From contig JAFGIA010000428.1 in assembly GCA_016929795.1 (NCBI GenBank), positions 1 to 30,606 of the forward strand: DNA of 30,606 nucleotides. The letters run 5' to 3'. The stretch comes from Anaerolineae bacterium (GTDB taxonomy: Bacteria; Chloroflexota; Anaerolineae; JAAYZQ01). The notes under the pieces were generated by a model. The model ran no database searches, was not told the origin of the DNA, and saw only the letters and a program-made list of their open reading frames with translations. How positions within the stretch are numbered: the stretch's first letter is position 1; each line of letters opens with the position of its first letter. A program made the translations under genes and the position numbers. Positions 27,445 to 30,606 of this stretch are shown here, in pieces.

Positions 27445-28245
27445 TTACTTGTTCAGATCCTGCCACAGCGCGTCGATCTCGCCTAGCGCCAGCTCGCGCC
27501 ACTCGCCAGGGACGAGGTCGCCAAGGGAGAGGGGACCCATGCCGACGCGGATGAGGCGCAGGGTGGGATAACCAACAGCGGCCGTCATGTGGCGCACCTG
27601 GCGCTTGCGTCCCTCGGTGAGCACGATGCGCAGCCAACTGGTGGGGATGTTCTGGCGCTTGCGGATCGGGGTGGAGCGCTCGGGCAGATCGGGTGGATCG
27701 GGCAAGCGCTCGATCTGGGCGCGTGCCGTGCGCTTGCCCTTGACCATCACCCCACGCCGCAGATCGACGAGTGAGTCGGCATCGGGCAGGCCCTCTACCT
27801 GCACCAGGTAGGTCTTGGGCTGGTGGTAGCGCGGGTGCGACAAACGATGGATCAACCAGCCATCGTCGGTGAGCAGCACCAACCCCTCGCTGTCGAGGTC
27901 GAGGCGCCCGGCTGCATACACTCCTGGCAGGTCGATGTAATCGGCCAGTGTGGGGCGGCCCTCGTCGTCGGTGAACGCGCACAACACATTGTACGGCTTG
28001 TGCAAAAGGATATAGTGGCAGGCGTTATCGAGGGGCAGTGGCTCACCGTCGACGGTGACTGCGTCGCGGAAGGGATCGGCGCGCGCCCTTGGATCACGGG
28101 CGGGCCGGCCATTGACGGCAACCCGACCGCCCTGGATTATCCCTGTCGTGCTCTCTGCCGGGCCGAACCCTGCTGCCGCCAGCACGCGGTTCAGTTGCTG
28201 CTGCCCGGCCACCCGGCTCAGGCAATCGCGTTGATGCTCACTCAT
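27445..28245 (-). CDS. rRNA pseudouridine synthase, RluE-like with S4 domain
   Basis: A 266-residue RsuA/RluB/RluE-family enzyme that isomerises a uridine in rRNA. Residues ~17-65 are an S4-type RNA-binding domain (LNRVLAAAGFG, GGRVAVNG). The catalytic domain follows, with HKPYNVLCAF and catalytic Asp116 in GRLDLDSEGLVLLT. The second half (IPTSWLRIVLTEGRKRQVRHMTAAVGYPTLRLIR) closely resembles RluE, which modifies 23S rRNA U2457 in E. coli; E. coli RluE lacks the S4 domain, so the exact target is open. The ATG at 28245 has only a weak AAGAG site; a GTG at 28281 would extend into the MITE flank. Convergent with the GH99-like gene. Confidence 0.92.
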   Translation of the reverse strand: MSEHQRDCLSRVAGQQQLNRVLAAAGFGPAESTTGIIQGGRVAVNGRPARDPRARADPFRDAVTVDGEPLPLDNACHYILLHKPYNVLCAFTDDEGRPTLADYIDLPGVYAAGRLDLDSEGLVLLTDDGWLIHRLSHPRYHQPKTYLVQVEGLPDADSLVDLRRGVMVKGKRTARAQIERLPDPPDLPERSTPIRKRQNIPTSWLRIVLTEGRKRQVRHMTAAVGYPTLRLIRVGMGPLSLGDLVPGEWRELALGEIDALWQDLNK

Positions 28246-28288
28246 GGCTTTGGCTCTTTCTTTTCTGTGTATATCTATCACTACAAAG

Positions 28289-28364
28289 TATCATCTCAAT
28301 AAAGGGGGGAAGTTGGGGTGTGTGCGGTGCCCGCACACCCCAACCCCCGATGATTGAGCAGATA
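28289..28364. mobile_element. MITE-like palindromic element, copy B
   Basis: A 76-bp copy with the same imperfect 11-bp terminal inverted repeats as copy A, the same first 25 bases, and a central stem of different sequence that still pairs (TTGGGGTG... with ...CACCCCAA). Flanking repeats are CACTACAAAG (28279-28288) and CACTACAAGG (28365-28374), nine of ten bases identical. The right repeat contains the stop codon of the ABC1 kinase gene. Confidence 0.75.
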
Positions 28365-28366
28365 CA

Positions 28367-30064
28367 CTACAAGGTCCGCGAGCGGATGACGGTGATGATG
28401 TACCAGAACCCGAACCCAATTGCAGCCAGGAACGCGATCTGGACGACGGGGATGCGAATACCCAGGATTGGGAGCTGCCACGCATCTCGGCCTCCGTGGA
28501 GGATGAGGGCAGAGCCAACGATCAGTGCGGCGACGATGATGCTGTAGGTGAGGCGATTGACCATGCCGTTCAGCTTGCCGATGATCAGCGATAGGCGGCG
28601 CACCTCGACACCAAAGGTGAGATCGCCGGCTTCGAGCTGATCCCACAGGTCGTCAAGGCGGCGTGGGAAGGCCTGGGCAAAGTCGGCACCCTGGCGTACG
28701 GCACGCAGTGCGCGGCGGCCAGCGACAAGGGGCGACAGCCGGTCCTGCACCAGGCGCACAGCAAAGGGGCGCAGCGCGTCGACGATCATGATCTCGGGAT
28801 CGAGCATGCGCCCGGTACCCTCCATAGTAATGATCGTGCGGGCGAGCAGCGCCAGATCGCCCGGCAGGTAGACGCGATGCTGGTAGGCCACCTTAAAGAT
28901 CTCGGCGATCGCCTCGCCCACAGGCAGGTCTTGGAGCGGCAGCCCCCAGTAGCGCATCAGCAACCGCTCTACGTCGCGCTCCATGGCCTCGAGCGACGGC
29001 CTGCCGCGCGACGCCCCCATCTTGATCACTGTGCGCGCCACGCCCTCGGCGTCCTCATCGAGGATGGCGATAAAGAGGTCACCCAGTTGGCGCTTCTGTC
29101 CCTCCGTCAGGTGCCCCATGTTGCCAAAATCGAGAACCCCCACCTGCTTGCCGACGACGAGCAGGTTGGCAGGATGAGGGTCGGCGTGGAAAAAACCGTC
29201 GACAAAGATTTGATCGAGATAACCCTCGATGGTCACCTGGGCCACGGAACCGAGATCGTAGCCAGCCTCGCGCATGCGGCCAATCTGGTTGAACTGAATG
29301 CCTTCCAGGTATTCCATTGTGATCACGCGCTGGGTAGTCAGGTTCCAGTAGACGCAGGGCACGACGAAGCGTGGATCGTCGGCGACGTTGGCGCGCAGAC
29401 GCTCGGCGTTGCGCCCCTCCCGTCGATAATCAAGCTCTTCGCGTACTGAGGCAGCCAGCCCTTCGGCGATGCCCGCCACGTTCTGGTCGCGCATCGCCTC
29501 GGAGCGGCGCTCGAGGAAGCGCGCCTGGCGCAGAAGCAGGTCGAGGTCCGCTTCCACCTCGTCCTCGATGCCCGGGCGCTGCACCTTGACCACCACCCTC
29601 TCGCCTCCCGACAGCACAGCCCGGTGCACCTGGCCGATAGATGCCGAAGCGATTGGCACCTCTTCGATGCTATCGAACAGAATGTCGACCGGGGCGCCCA
29701 ACTCGTCCTCGATGACGGCTCGCACGGCTTCGAACGATACAGGCGGCGCGGCGTCGAGCAGCTTAGTCAGCTCTTCGATGTACTCTGGCGGCAGCAGGTC
29801 AGTGCGGCCACTCAGGAACTGGCCGAGCTTGATGTACGCGGCGCCGAGCTCCTCAAGCGTGTGACGCAGGCGCTCTGGCACGGCACGCCGGCTCGCGGCA
29901 GCATCAGCGCGGATCGGCCGCCGTCGCCAGAAGCGGGGCAGGAAGCGATCCAGGGCCAGCAACTCGACCACAAAGCCGAGGCCATTGCGGATGAGGACTT
30001 CGATGATGTGGCGCACGCGCATCATCTCTGCCATGCGCCGCCGCCACCCAAAGAAAAAAGACAC
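28367..30064 (-). CDS. ABC1/UbiB-family atypical kinase, membrane-anchored
   Basis: A 565-residue member of the ABC1/ADCK/UbiB protein-kinase-like family; relatives support quinone or prenyl-lipid metabolism. The family KxGQ motif is K79-LGQ82 (AYIKLGQFLSGR). The Ala-rich loop is PIASASIGQVH, with the lysine in VVVKVQRPG. EELDYRREGRNAE, DGFFHADPHPANLLV and the metal-binding DFG (VLDFGNMG) follow. Two transmembrane helices end the protein (IIVAALIVGSALIL and IAFLAAIGFGFWYIITV). The GTG at 30064 has GGAGG seven bases upstream; earlier codons precede the promoter. The stop codon lies in the target duplication of MITE copy B, so the insertion left the frame intact. No quinone genes are adjacent. 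Confidence 0.93.
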   Translation of the reverse strand: MSFFFGWRRRMAEMMRVRHIIEVLIRNGLGFVVELLALDRFLPRFWRRRPIRADAAASRRAVPERLRHTLEELGAAYIKLGQFLSGRTDLLPPEYIEELTKLLDAAPPVSFEAVRAVIEDELGAPVDILFDSIEEVPIASASIGQVHRAVLSGGERVVVKVQRPGIEDEVEADLDLLLRQARFLERRSEAMRDQNVAGIAEGLAASVREELDYRREGRNAERLRANVADDPRFVVPCVYWNLTTQRVITMEYLEGIQFNQIGRMREAGYDLGSVAQVTIEGYLDQIFVDGFFHADPHPANLLVVGKQVGVLDFGNMGHLTEGQKRQLGDLFIAILDEDAEGVARTVIKMGASRGRPSLEAMERDVERLLMRYWGLPLQDLPVGEAIAEIFKVAYQHRVYLPGDLALLARTIITMEGTGRMLDPEIMIVDALRPFAVRLVQDRLSPLVAGRRALRAVRQGADFAQAFPRRLDDLWDQLEAGDLTFGVEVRRLSLIIGKLNGMVNRLTYSIIVAALIVGSALILHGGRDAWQLPILGIRIPVVQIAFLAAIGFGFWYIITVIRSRTL

Positions 30065-30103
30065 GATTGAGCCTCCAGGCGGGTTATGCCATATTGCGAG
30101 CGT

Positions 30104-30132
30104 ATTATACTCGAGATCGGGGATGGCGGCAA
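30104..30132 (-). promoter_or_regulatory. Promoter of the ABC1 kinase gene
   Basis: On the minus strand TTGCCG (30132-30127), 17 bp and a perfect TATAAT (30109-30104); leader of ~33 bases to the GTG. The 272-base gap to mnmG otherwise holds a single GGAAGAGTGGAAGG repeat arm (30139-30152) and the mnmG promoter. Confidence 0.65.
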
Positions 30133-30282
30133 GAAGGTTGGAAGAGTGGAAGGGAGTTGCCATGCCCGGTGGGGCGCCACGAGGGATGAAAATGGGGGGC
30201 CAAGGTCCCTGGGGTACAGGGCGCGCTCGGCGATCCCAGAGGGGGATTTGCGAAGGGGGAGGTGATCGGCCTAGGGGCACTA

Positions 30283-30311
30283 TTGCATGAGAGGCAAATC
30301 ACTGGTATAAT
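30283..30311 (+). promoter_or_regulatory. mnmG: Promoter of mnmG
   Basis: TTGCAT (30283-30288), 17 bp and a perfect extended -10 (TGGTATAAT, hexamer 30306-30311). Leader of ~19 bases. Confidence 0.7.
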
Positions 30312-30336
30312 CGGTTGAAACACGGATGATGAGTAG

Positions 30337-30606
30337 ATGAAATATGATGTAATCGTGGTGGGGGCCGGGCACGCGGGGTGCGAGGCGGCACTGGCTGCAG
30401 CGCGCATGGGCGCGCAGACGCTGTTGCTGACGATGAACCTCGATCTTGTGGCGCAGATGCCGTGCAACCCGAGCATCGGCGGGCCGGGCAAGGCGCACCT
30501 GGTGCGCGAGATCGATGCCCTCGGCGGCGAGATGGCGCGCGCCATCGACGCGACGTTCATCCAGATCCGGATGCTGAACCAGAGCCGCGGGCCGGCGGTG
30601 CAGGCG
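30337..30606 (+). CDS. mnmG: tRNA U34 carboxymethylaminomethyl enzyme MnmG, N-terminal part
   Basis: The first 90 residues of MnmG (GidA), cut by the window edge. With MnmE it makes the 5-carboxymethylaminomethyl modification at wobble U34 of several tRNAs, using FAD. The FAD-binding Rossmann motif [12 protein letters not shown] is at residues ~7-18. The family blocks [24 protein letters not shown] and [13 protein letters not shown] follow, a near-perfect match to the family. The ATG at 30337 is the natural start ([11 protein letters not shown]), although the ribosome site before it is weak. Confidence 0.97.
   Translation, partial: MKYDVIVVGAGHAGCEAALAAARMGAQTLLLTMNLDLVAQMPCNPSIGGPGKAHLVREIDALGGEMARAIDATFIQIRMLNQSRGPAVQA

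Overview
The window looks like a chromosome segment of a high-GC Chloroflexota bacterium, most likely near Anaerolineae/Caldilineae. This is an inference from gene style, not from a marker gene. The grounds are exported PKD-like and SBBP propeller proteins carrying a YLPxV motif, an ExeA-type ATPase with a four-cysteine N-terminal module, a zinc-ribbon/adenylate cyclase/AAA/TPR protein, and recognisable bacterial promoters with 17-bp spacers. No rRNA, tRNA, CRISPR array, phage gene or transposase gene is visible.

Layout. 3-854 (+) is the 3' end of an exported PKD-like repeat protein. 1054-4312 (-) is a compact six-gene operon (SDR, nucleoside deaminase, signal peptidase I, GNAT, HAD hydrolase, internally deleted GNAT) read from one promoter at 4407-4435. 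4596-5300 (+) is a small-molecule methyltransferase. 5373-6659 (-) is a GAF protein, divergent from hppA (7009-9270, +), the membrane pyrophosphatase. tyrS (9389-10624, -) is divergent from the 1210-residue cyclase/AAA/TPR protein (10939-14571, +). 14658-18620 (-) encodes a 1320-residue surface protein that looks like two seven-bladed beta-propellers made by duplication of a seven-repeat block. 18949-22520 (-) is a heterodimeric ABC exporter pair with an apparently leaderless promoter. 22638-23816 (-) is the ExeA-like ATPase, divergent from a three-PAS histidine kinase (24058-26034, +). Then come an exported GH99-like protein (26128-27363, +), an S4/RluE-like pseudouridine synthase (27445-28245, -), an ABC1/UbiB-family kinase (28367-30064, -) and the start of mnmG (30337 to the edge, +).

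The clearest structure beyond the genes is a 76-78 bp nearly palindromic element with imperfect 11-bp terminal inverted repeats. It occurs as two full copies (10657-10734 and 28289-28364), each flanked by a 10-bp direct repeat that looks like a target-site duplication, plus a partial third copy (22603-22628). One copy lies in the presumed tyrS leader; another was inserted exactly at the stop codon of the ABC1 kinase gene. It behaves like a non-autonomous MITE.

Functionally the genes are a mix of housekeeping (tyrS, mnmG, lepB, pseudouridine synthase, hppA), signalling (GAF protein, cyclase, PAS kinase), export (ABC pair, signal peptidase) and surface proteins. I see no single new multi-gene defence or biosynthetic system. 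The best candidates for something undescribed are the MITE-like element, the duplicated propeller, the cysteine module on the ExeA-like ATPase and the orphan C-terminal half of the GAF protein.
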